The notes below the pieces were generated by a model. That model did not search any database. It was not told where the DNA came from and was given only the letters and a program-made list of their open reading frames with translations. A stretch of 64,000 nt of DNA from Rhabdornis inornatus. Its lineage: Eukaryota > Chordata > Aves > Passeriformes > Rhabdornithidae. Location of the stretch: the NCBI GenBank assembly GCA_013397075.1, contig VWZS01003490.1:238134-302133 (forward strand). The letters run 5' to 3'. A program made the position numbers and the translations under genes. This document shows positions 11,405-22,875 of this stretch, one piece after another; the first letter of the stretch is position 1, and every line of letters starts with the position of its first letter.

Positions 11405-12325
11405 TATGAGTGGTGCTCCTCAGTGGCCAGTACTGGGACAGGCACATTTTTACATTTTTGTTGGTGATGTGGACAGTGAGATTGACAACATGAAGCTGAG
11501 TGGTGCTGATGACAGACTGGAGGGAAGGAATGCCATCGGAACAGACCCTGACAAGCTTGAGTGGTGAGCCTGGGGGAACCTCACAATGTTCAACAAGGCC
11601 AAGCGCAAGGTCCTACACCTGAACAAGTACAGGCTGGGCAGAGAGTGGATTGAGACTGACCCTGGGGAGAAGGACTTGCAGGTGTTCATGGATGAAACAC
11701 TCCACATGACTCAGCAATGTGCTGGCACAGCCCAGAAAACCGACTGCATCCTGGGCTGCACCAAAAGCAGCAGGTCAGGGAACGTGATTCTTCTCCCTCT
11801 GCTCTGCTCATGTGAGACTGCTCCTGGAGCACTGCATCCAGCTCAGGGGCCCACAACACAAGAAAGACATGGACCACTTGGATCATGTGCAGAGGAGGGT
11901 CACTAAGCTGATCACAGGTCCGGACACCTCTCCTGTAAGGGAAAGGCTTAGAGTTTTGGAGCTGTTTTCATCCTGGAGTAGAGAAGGATTTGGGGACACC
12001 TTAGAGCAGCCTTCCAGGACTTAACAGGGACTTACAAGAAGGCTGGAGAGGGACTTTTCACAGGGGCGTATAGTGACCAGACACTGGGCATGGCTTCAAA
12101 CAGAGGTTAGATAGTAGGAAAAAATTATTTGCTATGAGGGTGGTGAGGCACCAAAACAGGTTGCCCAGAGAAGTAGTGGAGACCCCACCCTGGAAGTGCT
12201 CAAAACTAGGCTGAATGGAGCTCTGAGCAACCTGGTTGAGTGGAAGGTTCCCTGCCTATGGCAAGGGGGTTGGAAGTAGATGATTTTTAAAGTCCCTTCC
12301 AATTAAAACCATTTATGGTTCTTTA
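11405..12325 (+). mobile_element. CR1 non-LTR retrotransposon, 5'-truncated 3' end
   Basis: This about 920-bp copy spans the C-terminal end of the reverse-transcriptase region, the downstream conserved domain and the short 3' untranslated region of CR1, the dominant LINE of birds. Recognisable blocks in order are: a GAPQWPVLGQ-like remnant of the RT motif (family form close to GVPQGSVLGP), an FNKAKRKVLHL block at about 11587, a CIQLRGPQHKKDMD block at about 11830, a reading equivalent to 'gaggtgaagcaccaaaacaggttgccc' near 12150 (LPRE-type region), and the terminal 'agtcccttccaat' segment at 12290. The 5' truncation is usual for CR1. The copy is old: it has stop codons, a frameshift and a decayed tail. 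Confidence 0.92.
11410..12235 (+). pseudogene. CR1 ORF2 (reverse transcriptase C-terminal end), broken
   Basis: Inside the CR1 copy, the family's ORF2 protein (endonuclease plus reverse transcriptase) can be followed in pieces. The first frame runs from 11405 to a stop just before 11580. The second opens at 11586 and holds FNKAKRKVLHLNKYRLGREW, then EKDL and ILGC blocks. Near 11800 homology shifts frame into 11812-12024, which carries LEHCIQLRGPQ, DMDHLDHVQRR and a diverged ERLRVLELFS block. The catalytic FADD-type box that should precede KLSGA is missing; only MKLSGA remains. The N-terminal endonuclease and most RT motifs are absent, so this is a dead fragment. It could not have moved since insertion. 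Confidence 0.85.
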
Positions 12326-12976
12326 ATTTTGACTGAAAAATAAATTTCATCTCCTTCAATTACTCTCGATGGCTAAACAAAGTATGGTTTCAGTCAAAAA
12401 AATCCACAAAGCAATACCAATTAAAACCACAAGACTATAAGCAGTATAATGACACTTGATTGACAGAATTATTCTTAAACATATAATTCTTATCATAAAA
12501 TCTCTCAAACAACAAGTTTTTAGAGCAAGCTGTTGAGCACTTGTCAAAGTGTCATAGATTCTACATACAGTATTGTCTTTAAAGAATGTAGGTGCTGAGC
12601 TTCAGAAGGAAATAAAGATTTCTCTCCCAGTACTGGCAAAGTTAGCGTTTATGTCATACAAGATGAATTGTGGCATTCTTCCTTTCTCTGTCAGCATTTA
12701 TGGATCTCTTCTTTTCTTCTTTTCTCTCTGTTACAGTTAAAATTCTCAAGATCTATAACCAGTTCCTGAGAGAAGCATTTTCCATTCTTTTTGATACATG
12801 CTGCATAGTTAGTTATTTAGGTCAACTAGAACATGATCCACAGTGATCTCACATACAGAAAGAAATAGCAATCTTAAAAATTTCCATAAAAATTATAACA
12901 AACAAGTCTAGTATAGCTGTCAAATATAAAATCTCTTTCCTTCTGCTGTCTCATTCTTCATTTCCTTATCATGGAG
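12326..12976. other. Spacer between two CR1 copies
   Basis: About 650 bp of AT-rich sequence with no recognised element. A TTCTTTTCTTCTTTTCTCTCT-like pyrimidine patch lies around 12700. No gene is seen. Confidence 0.6.
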
Positions 12977-13180
12977 AAAAATTTATTCAAAAAAAGGCTT
13001 GTTAGGCTTTGGAACAGGATGCCTGGGGAAATGGTTGAGTCACTGTCCCTCTAAGACTTTTTTATAAGTGTGGTTGTAGCACTTAGAGACATGGTTTAGT
13101 GGTGGATGTGTCAGTGCTCAGGAAATTATTAGAGATCTTTTCCAAACTAAATGATGCTATGATTCCATGATTCTGTTCTA
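12977..13180 (+). mobile_element. CR1 LINE 3'-end fragment
   Basis: About 200 bp. Starting from 'aaaaatttattca', it reads through 'ggaacaggatgcctgggga', 'gttgagtcactgtccct' and 'gacatggtttagtgg' to a 'cttttccaaactaaatgat' 3' end and a 'gattccatgattctg' microsatellite tail. These are the conserved last CR1 codons, the 3' UTR and the terminal repeat. The acatggtttagtgg segment marks a different CR1 subfamily from the copy at 11405-12325. Strongly 5'-truncated, same orientation. Confidence 0.88.
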
Positions 13181-16100
13181 TCATGCTTAAATATATAAAG
13201 CTAGACAATCAAGTCTATCAGATACAATGTAACAAGAGACACTGGATGAATTTGTTTATAATTACTAAAACAAGTGATCTAAAAAGAGGACTTTGACATC
13301 AATAATAGTCATAACTTCTTGCACCATGTGTCAAAACTATGTTTCCAAAACCTTTGTTTAATACCTTTACATCTCACATAATCCCCAAATCCCACTAAGT
13401 AGCTGGTTAGATTAGAAAGTTCTCTGGACAGTGGGATTCTGCTTCTGCACTTGCATTAAATCATTCTTGTGTGGGTATCTATATCCTTTCAAAAAGCTAG
13501 AGCTGGAAGCTTCACAAAAGGGCAGCAAAATACTTGGAGGTGTCAAGCCCATGGAACTATACAAAGGAAACACATCACATGGCGGGTAACATCTATGCCA
13601 AAATGTAATAATAGTAATGCTTTTGGTTAAAGTGCCTCTTAAAAAAAAAAGCAAAAATAAATGCACAATTTTTTATTAACAGACAAGTTTATTTCAAGTT
13701 AACTCTCATGAATTGCATGAGCCCCAAATCTTTCCATCAATATTTTGAAGTTTTAATGAAGCTAAATACTATTGTCTCATCTATTGCAGTATCCAACTCT
13801 TTATTGAATATTTTTTAAAAATCAGACCTCAGACCAAGGGCTAACTCTAGGATAACAGATACTTGCTCTCTCATTTTGACAAAAATTATCACTGAGCCTT
13901 ATTCTTCTTTCCTGTCTGCCAAAAAAATCAGAATAATTTCTCCTTTTATCTCATATCAGCAAACACAATGAATGTCTACACATCTTCAGTCCTATTTTCT
14001 CTTTTCTCTCCAATTTTAAAATGAACCTGAATAATTTAATTTACCCTACTCACTCATTTTCTTTGTATCATTTGCTACTGATTTCTATATTTCCTCTTCT
14101 TTGCAAGAGATTAATATCTCCCATTTTGAAAGCATCAACCAAAGTCTCTGTATCAGATTAGCAGCAACAGACTACATAGGTTACATGCAGATAACATAAT
14201 ATGGTGCCCTAACTACATCCAAAAGTGAAAATTCATCTCTTCAGCATCAAATATATTCAGTTCTGCTCATCCTTTGTGATGCTTCATGTAAAGACAAATG
14301 TGACCCATGGATTATCTGGAAATTATCTAATGCTAAACTTTCTGTTGCCACATTAATATTCCAACTTAATATACTAGGATCTGCTACTAGGATATGCCAG
14401 TATGTAGACATATTAATTTATATTAAACGAAATTATGTTGTGTGAAGTAAAAGCTTTACTACCCTATATTTCTCTCTTTAAGAAGACAAAATTAATAAAA
14501 TTACCTTATACAAAGTCTTACCTAAATAGAGATTAACAAATTTCAGAGGTCTCAGAGGTAACCTTAAAAATAATTTCATTGCTTTTTCTCTTTAGAATCT
14601 GAAATTATGCTTCATGTCTTTTGAATCTTTTTTCTTCCTTTATCTGTCTGTTCATAAGTTAAATCCAGTGAAATGCAGATCCAGAAAATATATACCTGTC
14701 CAATCTATATTTTTCTCCTTTACTTCATCATCACCGACCTATAGATCCTTGCCTTTTCTTCCAGTGCCTCCTTTTCCATTGTTTCTGGCTTTGGATCTTG
14801 TGAATGGCTATGCAATTTCCTTTGCTATATTAAAACTTGCCTCTCTTTTCCCCCCTACTGCAGCACAACCAAACAAAGGACAGTACAAGGACATAGAAAC
14901 CATCATGAAATGCCTTTTACTTCACAGCTCTTTTCATCTGCTTAACAAATAACAGAAACCATGGTTAATCATTGCATACTTCTGGTTCCCTGGGCACTCA
15001 TGGAGCTCTCCATATGGTCTGTTCAAAATGGAGGCACTTGCATATATCAGATCTAAATTATGCAAAAAATGTGATCATATAGTGGAACAGAGTAATAATA
15101 GAAAAGATACCTACTCAAGAAAAACAGAAACGTAGCTAATAATCACTCTACATTTCCAACTCCCAGGGTAGGAGAACATTGTACTAAATACATAAATCTA
15201 TATTCTGACATTAATTTCATAATATTTAAAACATATTCACTCTTGAGATTTACCTATTGTTCTTTCATGTAAGAAACCAAATAGCACGATGAATTTTTTT
15301 GTTTTTTCATTCCTCTCCTCTTTTTCCCTTTTTTTTCACCTTGCTCTTTATATGACCAAGCCCTTCTAGGTTGTCTTCTTTCTACTTACCTTTTCTTTTG
15401 CTTTTTATTCCTATCATTCTCTTCAGACTTTACTATTTTACCCTTTTTTTAATAATCATGGCCTAAGATAAGCAAGGATTCTAAGCAAAGAGAATATGTG
15501 ATTACTATTGACAGAGAAAAATTGAAAAAAAGAATTTACTCAGGTGCTATAGGCCTTGCATTAAACAATCTGTGAAGAAGGGTATAGATGCACATTTCTG
15601 GTGAGCCAAAGTCGTTAAACCTTTTTGATTCAACTTTGCTTTGCTTCTGGTTTTGATATGGTGCATTGGTATTTTGAACCAGGGATACTATTAAGCAAAG
15701 AGGGCAGGCCAGGACAAATACATGAGTCCATTCCTAGCTGGCAGAAGGAGACCAGACTTGGTGTAAAGAAGCATCCAGTCATTCTCAATGCAACTGCACA
15801 GCTGGAAATCAGGCATTGTTATCAAGGGCGACTGACAGATGCCATCACTGCTATAGATTAAAAGGAAATTACTGTGAAAGAAAGGAACATGGGAGAATAT
15901 TCTGACTGAAAATTCAGAAATCAAGAAATGACAAAACTAAGTTTTCCTTGGTTTTGTTAATTCAGTCTGCATGTTCTATAGAATGAAGGCTTAGCCTGGT
16001 TAGTGTCAGTGCCTACCTCAGCAGGAGGACATTTTGTAAGCTGAAAAAGTGTGTAGAAATATTATATGAACCTTAATTTGGAAAGTAGCATAGACTGAAT

Positions 16101-16481
16101 TTTCCTATAGAGATAACAGAGAACATTTATTATTGCACAGTCTTAAATTGGGTCACCACATACTATTTTCCCACGGGATCTAAGCCTCATTTAAAATCTG
16201 AGATGGACTGACTGATGGACTCAAAACCTGAGTTACCTGTGCATGAACCAGAGCTGTGCAGTAGTAAGAAGAAAAAATAAGTGAATACAGCTAAATCTCA
16301 TGCCAAATCCAGCAGATGAGCTGGTGCTTTGAGATTTAAAGGTGTAGAAAAAAAACAAGGATGAAAACAGCAGTTCTTAAACTATAAACTTACCATTGAA
16401 TACCTACTCTATACTGACAAAATGAATGCCAGAGCTGGCTGCTGACAGGATTCATTCTGATATATTTTGTGATACATTTTG

Positions 16482-16529
16482 CATATATATATACACACAT
16501 ATTTTGCACATATATATATATATATAAAT
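16482..16529. repeat. TA/CA dinucleotide microsatellite
   Basis: A (TA)n run passing into ACACAC, interrupted by an attttgcac segment that repeats the upstream 'attttgcat', then a second (TA)n run. This suggests that the whole unit 'ttttgca plus (TA)n' was duplicated. Confidence 0.85.
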
Positions 16530-17970
16530 AAAACTAAAGATGTTATATATGTGTTTTAACAGGGTAGAATCTCCCATTTGTGTTAGAATCAGCAGGGTTA
16601 GCTTATCACTTTTGTCAGTGGGTTAGACCAACATTGTACTAAATGAGACAAGGCAAATTCCCCAGTTTTTATTCCTGTGCCTTGTGGGGAGATGCCAATC
16701 ACCTGATGAGTGCTATTAATAGTTTATGCTTCTCTACCCACTTTCAAGAACTGGGAATGAAGTTTCTGAAACATTTCTCCAATTGGTTTAAATGTTGCTT
16801 TATTAGAAAAGATATATTAAATTTTGTATACCTGTTTTGCAATATTCATAGAGCTCCTTTTGTTTTAAAACTCCATGTTAGAAAGGTAGACTTTAGTTTA
16901 AATAAGTTGATCTTGGACTTGAAGCTCTAAATCATAGTGCAATTTTTTTCATAACCCGAGTTTCTTGATAATGGAAGACATGAATTTAGGCTTATGTACT
17001 ATTAAATAGTAGATTCATTAAGTAGATTTATATAGTAGATCTGAGCCCTTATATAGGCTACCCTCTAATCTCAGGAGATTCCTAGGTAATTTCCTTTCCC
17101 TTAGACAGTTTTTAATGTGAAACTTTTCTTGGTACTGCCTGATAAAAATTTACCTAATTGTATGCATGTATGTATTGGTGTGTGTTTTGAGGGGAACTTA
17201 TGATTTCAGGAAGCTAGAATCAATTTTGAGACTTATCTCTCACAGTATCCCAGTATCCACAGTATCATCCAGTAGAGAATGGAGGAAAGAACTGTTCTCC
17301 TTTTACATTGGATGCATCCTGCAGTTCAGCCTCTTACTGGACAACTCTAGATCCTTGAAATGCAGATTCACTGCACTGGAATATACTTTCATCAGCTGCA
17401 CCTGTATAGCGTGTTATCTGTTGAACATGTCCAAAACATTCCGTACATATTTAATTTTAAGCTTAACTATCATTGGCACTAAGCACAGATACGACAATTC
17501 AGTTAAGACTTTAACAAGGTAGGTCTAAACACCCAAGGAACTTAAACTGGGGTATTTTTATCTGGGTTTGGTTCTTCAGCATTCAAATGAAAGTTTGAAT
17601 TTTGTATCCTGTGCTTGGTACAATGCATCTTTCCATCTCAGGGAAGTTTGGATTAACTTAATTAGATAAAAAAACTGTATTCTCATGAACATCAGAGTAA
17701 TGCTCTCACATTGTTCTGGTCCAAGAGTAACATATAAAGAAAAAGTCTGCCTACAAGTAGGTATACTACTAGTACAGTCTGCTAAATGCAATTATGTCTC
17801 TACAACGAGTCATTATCACATAGCTTAACCAGAAGCTAGCCCTTTTGCCTTAAAATATGACTAAAAGAACTGTATCCAGTCGTTTATGAGTTGTTTTCCC
17901 TTCCATTTTCCCTATGTACGATTATCACCCTTAGTGTGTGAGCAGAGGAAGCGTGTTCTATGAGTGTCTG

Positions 17971-18048
17971 CACACACAGACACACACACAGACACAAGCA
18001 CACACAGACACAGGCACAAGCACACACATGCACACACACGTGCACGTG
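17971..18048 (+). repeat. Imperfect (CA)n microsatellite
   Basis: About 78 bp of CACACA interrupted by GACACA, AGCACA and TGCACA variants, ending in an alternating purine-pyrimidine cacgtgcacgtgcc stretch. Two overlapping open frames rich in Thr-His-Gln are artefacts of the repeat. It is likely polymorphic in length. Confidence 0.92.
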
Positions 18049-21000
18049 CCCTCATATCGACAACAGGAATGTGGAAACAGAGAGACCACGAGACTTCTCT
18101 GTCATTCCCCAGCTCCTCTCACTAGCTGGAGCTAAAGCCCTCACAGCACCAGCTGTCCTCTCATCTTCTTACTTACAAGTCCCTATCTGTTTATCTGTTT
18201 GAGGCTGATGGCTTCTAAGCCATTTTATGAAATTACTTTTTTTTTGTTTTTCAAAAACTTCCTATGGGGATGTTCCTCTGCTCCAACATGGCAAAAAAGT
18301 GGATATTGTTTCCCACCTGTTTTTAACCCTGTGACTCTCTTTTAGGGGTCCAGATGTTTCTCTGCATGAAAATAGTCTCAGAAAGACATTGGTTTCCTAA
18401 TTACTCTGTGCATTTTGTTTCAAACTTCTGAACTGGACATGGCAATACTAAAGAATCAGCATGGAGCTGAATTCATTAAAGATATGCTGATATATACTGA
18501 CTAGGACTGCAAATTGCTACATTAGAACTGAGCAAGCATTTTAGTTAAAAAATTTGCTTAGAATATGTTTTAAAAACTTTTTTGGTTTTCTAATATTTTC
18601 TTTATTAACAGAAGGAAGTGTGCTTTATTAGCAAAAGGAAGATAGGTGTAAAGTTCTCAGATCTGTGTTTTAAGAAAGGCTATGGTTAGGAGGGGAGAAA
18701 ACACAAAGAACTAATTCAAGGTGAAAAAAGCCAAGCATATGGAGCCATATGGAGGATGGCCTAGATAAGAACAAGAGAAAAATTCAAAGCAATTAGTTGT
18801 GAAGCTCTGGGAGAACAGCATGGATATGAATTTATGAATGTTGCTTGTCTCAATCTCAATTTGAATTCAATTTATCCTTTATCCCCTTCTCTTCCTACTT
18901 GCTTCAGTAGTGCAGAATAATAAAAAGAAATAAATCTTCCTACTCTTTTGCTATTTTGAATAGGAATTAATCAAATCGACTGGTTGTTCTGCATAATACA
19001 TTTTGTTGTGACTATTTTCGCCAACACATGCAGATTTGATGCATTGTGTGATTACTGTTTCTGCAAATCTCAGACACCTAATCATTTCTTCCCTTACATA
19101 TAGTGAGAAGAGATTCAACTGTGGTCCTAAGAAAAGTATGTGAACTTGAGCATATTTGGTGCAATGCTTCCATATTATACATACACATCCTATACATATA
19201 CGAGATGCTTCACTGGAAAGGAGGCCTGAATCTTCTTGTACTTCTAAATTGATATCAGGGAAAGCTTTTGTTGAGCTGAATTTAAAAGATGTTCCAAAAC
19301 TTGCCTGTAGGTTATTATAGTGTAGTGAAATTATGTGTATCCAAAGACTGAAATTTTTCATATTGGCTTAACAAACTCAATTTTGATTGAAAAAAACCCA
19401 AGAAAGTCTATACAGATTTGCATTAAAACAATTAAATCAGTTTAAATTCATGATCTTTGCAATTTCCATTGTGAGTTTCATAAGCTCTAAATCTAAACAC
19501 AACAAAATTAGGGAAAAAGGAAGTGGAATACTGCCAGGAAGGGTACAAGTTCAATTTCCAGGTATCTTAAAAACTAACTGTGTGGTCTCAAAAATATGCA
19601 TAACTATGTGGTGCCTTCTCACTCCATCCCCTGTTACCCTGGGCAATTGTGTCATTTGGTGCCTATGACAGACTAGGTGATCAATTTTGCCTCTAATTTT
19701 ATCTATATATAAACCTAAATAACTCTGTCTACAAACATGTCAAAAGGTTTAAATAATATCTGAGAATGTTTTGGTGTCCAAGATCGTGAGTACTAAGGAA
19801 GTCCAGAACATTTAGGAATTGTAATAGTGTCACATTTATCAGTGTTTTTCTCTTGTACTTTGATCTTCACAGTAACTTTCCATTTCAAAGCAATAAAATA
19901 TTGAACAATTCCCTCAGATGGTGGTTTCTGCATAAGAATTCTCAGTTCTTTCTGACACACCCTGCATGACAGCCATCACTGGGATATGAAATGGCAGATG
20001 GCTGAATTGTGAACAATCAGAGTTGTATAAATGAAATTAAAAATATGATAACTAATTTCCATATGTGTTCTGTGTAAAGTCACAGTTAAGAAAATTGCTT
20101 GCATTTCTCCTTACCCAAAATGGGATTTGACCAGGAATATAAAGAGCTGCCTAATTGTTTGGCTAAGCAAGACACTAGGTATATAGCACAATAAAAGACA
20201 ATAAAGCTGTACAACAACAAGCCTACGTTTCCCTTTGCATTTATCAGCCTCCATATAAACTTACAGTTTACCAAAGACCTCTTGGTTTTGATTCCCGAAC
20301 AATGGTTGCGAGGAATTCACTAAAAGATCAAATGTCACTCATTGTTATTACCTGTGTGGCTCCATTAATTTGAATGGACACACTCACGTATGTAAGGTAA
20401 GAAGCATTTGGCCCATAAACTGCTTACATTCATTACTATAAATCCTTAATTTTCCAGGAGTGGTTCTACTAATGCACAGAAAAAAGAGAGTTGTATTCAG
20501 AACTAATATTTGCATACTATGTAATCTATTTGTATATGTTCATTTTTAGCTGCATAGATATCAAAAATGAAGATGCATGTTGCCGTAACAGTGGCAGTAC
20601 TGGAATATTTCTCCAGCTCACTCCAATGTCTACATTAAAATGCTGAGGAGAAATGTCATAAATACACTTCTTGAAATAGAATGGCACATCAGTAACAGTG
20701 TTTAAAGAGCCTCTGTTCCAAAAATGAAATGTTCATTTCATTCACACTAAACCTGAGCTGTTTTTTTGGGGGTATTTTTGCTAGGAGGGAGGGGGAGAGA
20801 AGAGGGAATGTTGCCAAATGAGGGAAGATAGGGATGGTTGCAAAGAAACATTTAGTCAGTAAAACACCATGCTTTCTCATAATGTCATGCATCTCACTCA
20901 CAATAATTCTTTCTTATTAACTGCATGGGAACAATTTATTTTCCTCTCAGGCTATGAAGGCAAGTGCAAGTGTAGCAGACTCTGGTTGGAGCTGATAAGC

Positions 21001-22845
21001 CATCCTATAGAAGCAACACTGCTGGCATGATAAGATTTGTTAAGAGGACAATATCCCATTGGCTCAGACAAACCATGCTGTATATCAAACCTATCAACAA
21101 TAATATCTGCAGAATAATGCCTTTATGTATCTGCCAACTGCCACAGAAAGCTCTCCGGCATTCCTTTGGAAATGTAGTTTCATTTTTTAATTTTTGTTTG
21201 TGCCACTGACGTATGCAACAGCTGAAGGCTCACCTAGTCTCACTTAAATTTTACAGTATTTTAAACCCCATCCTCTAAAGACACTAAGCAGAAAACTGCA
21301 CTGAATAAACCATAAAGTGATCAGTCACTGATGTAAAAAAAATCCGTCTTTGTGATGAAAACATAAACAAAAAAAATAAACATATTTGCATTTCTAAATT
21401 ATTGCTATATCACTGTTTAGAACATTTTAACTGAACTGCATGATCTTAAAAGAGCATAAATAAAACAAATAACTTTTAACCTCATGATTAAAAGTCTATC
21501 TCCTTTATCATCATAATCAGTTTTGAAATATTATTTTTTTCTTTTCGAATTATTCTGTTTGCTATTCATAAAACTGTTTCAGATGTCGTATGTTCAAACA
21601 CTGTCCTTCTTAGATTTTTTTTTATATTAAAAGAACATCCTCAATTGTTTCTAGTGAAAATTTGTGTTGGTCAAGGTCACTGGGGAAACAGTTTTATTTT
21701 GGGAAAACTACTATCAAAGACAGAAGAACTTCGATTATAGGAAGTAAATTTGCATCTCAAAGAGTTATAAAAGACAAAAAAATAAAATTTAAAGTTACCT
21801 AAAACTACAGGCGGAAGATTATTTTTATGTACTCAATAGTCACATTCTGGCAAGAAGAATAAAGATCTCTTAAAATTTCTGGGAGATTTTTTCCCATTAA
21901 AGCTGGGAAAGTTGGTAAGTCTGAAGTTGAACAGTTCAATAATTTTTTGAGTGGCAACATCATGAACAATGCAGACAGAAATTCTATTTCTCTCTCCACT
22001 CGTTTCATTACAAATATTTCTAGGAGATCAGTGTTTATCTGAGTGGACGGTTCAGCTTAGATCATAAATGCTGGACTCCTTGAAGTGATTAAATTGTGTA
22101 AAAATAAAATCCTTACTGCAAATTTTGCCTTCCAGTGTGAAGGGCATTTTTCATATTTATAAAAGGGGAATAGGAGCATTTTTGCACTGGAGGATAGAGA
22201 GGGTGGATGTGAGAATTCAAGTATTGGATATGTGAAGAATTTGTCTCACAGTTCTACAGGACAGCGTAAGAGCAACCTGCAGGTAGATGGACAAGCAGGC
22301 AGGTACCTCCTCTTGCAATGAAAATTGAATAATATTTAATTCTTCTCCAGACACGGTTTTCCTGAGATGGGTTGAAGGTGTCTCATGACAATACCTGAAT
22401 CCTTATTAAAATGTTGCAGCCTCTCTCCAATTCCCAGATATCCCCTGACAAAACTCATCAATCAGAGTGAAGCTGCAACTACTTGGATCTATGTAAACAG
22501 GAGTTGAGGAGTCGGATTAGGGAAGGAACAGGACTAAGCACACTCCTCAGCTGAAATCCCATGTTGCTGGCACAACTATATCATGTCACCATTCACATAA
22601 ACTGTATCACGTCTTTTTTCCCTTTTTTTTTTATCTGTGCTCCCATTCTTCATCAGTCATCACTGTGGAAGTCAGCCACACTGACAAGGGCTTTACTAAA
22701 CAGGGGCTCAGAGACTGTGTATGCAAGATGCTCTTGCACCATGTACGGAGAATACACAAGTATACACATGCACTGGAGAGGAGGATTGGATTAGTTCCAG
22801 TTGACAGTCACTGTCTACTCTCAATTTTCCTAAAAGAAAAATGCC

Positions 22846-22875
22846 TTTTTTTTTTCTTTTTTCCCTTTTTTTTTT
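22846..22875 (+). repeat. Poly-T / T-rich run
   Basis: Two ten-T homopolymers separated by a short C/T-rich segment. Low complexity, with no further signal. Confidence 0.85.

Noticed and set aside
11450..11886. Minus-strand frames of 85 and 66 codons within the plus-strand CR1
   Set aside because: They are antisense shadows of the CR1 reverse-transcriptase remnant.
17938..18202. Two overlapping frames rich in Thr, His and Gln
   Set aside because: They are translations of the CA microsatellite.
18951..19361. 136-codon minus-strand frame
   Set aside because: The composition looks random, with no recognisable motif or Kozak context. The length is compatible with chance over six frames of 64 kb.
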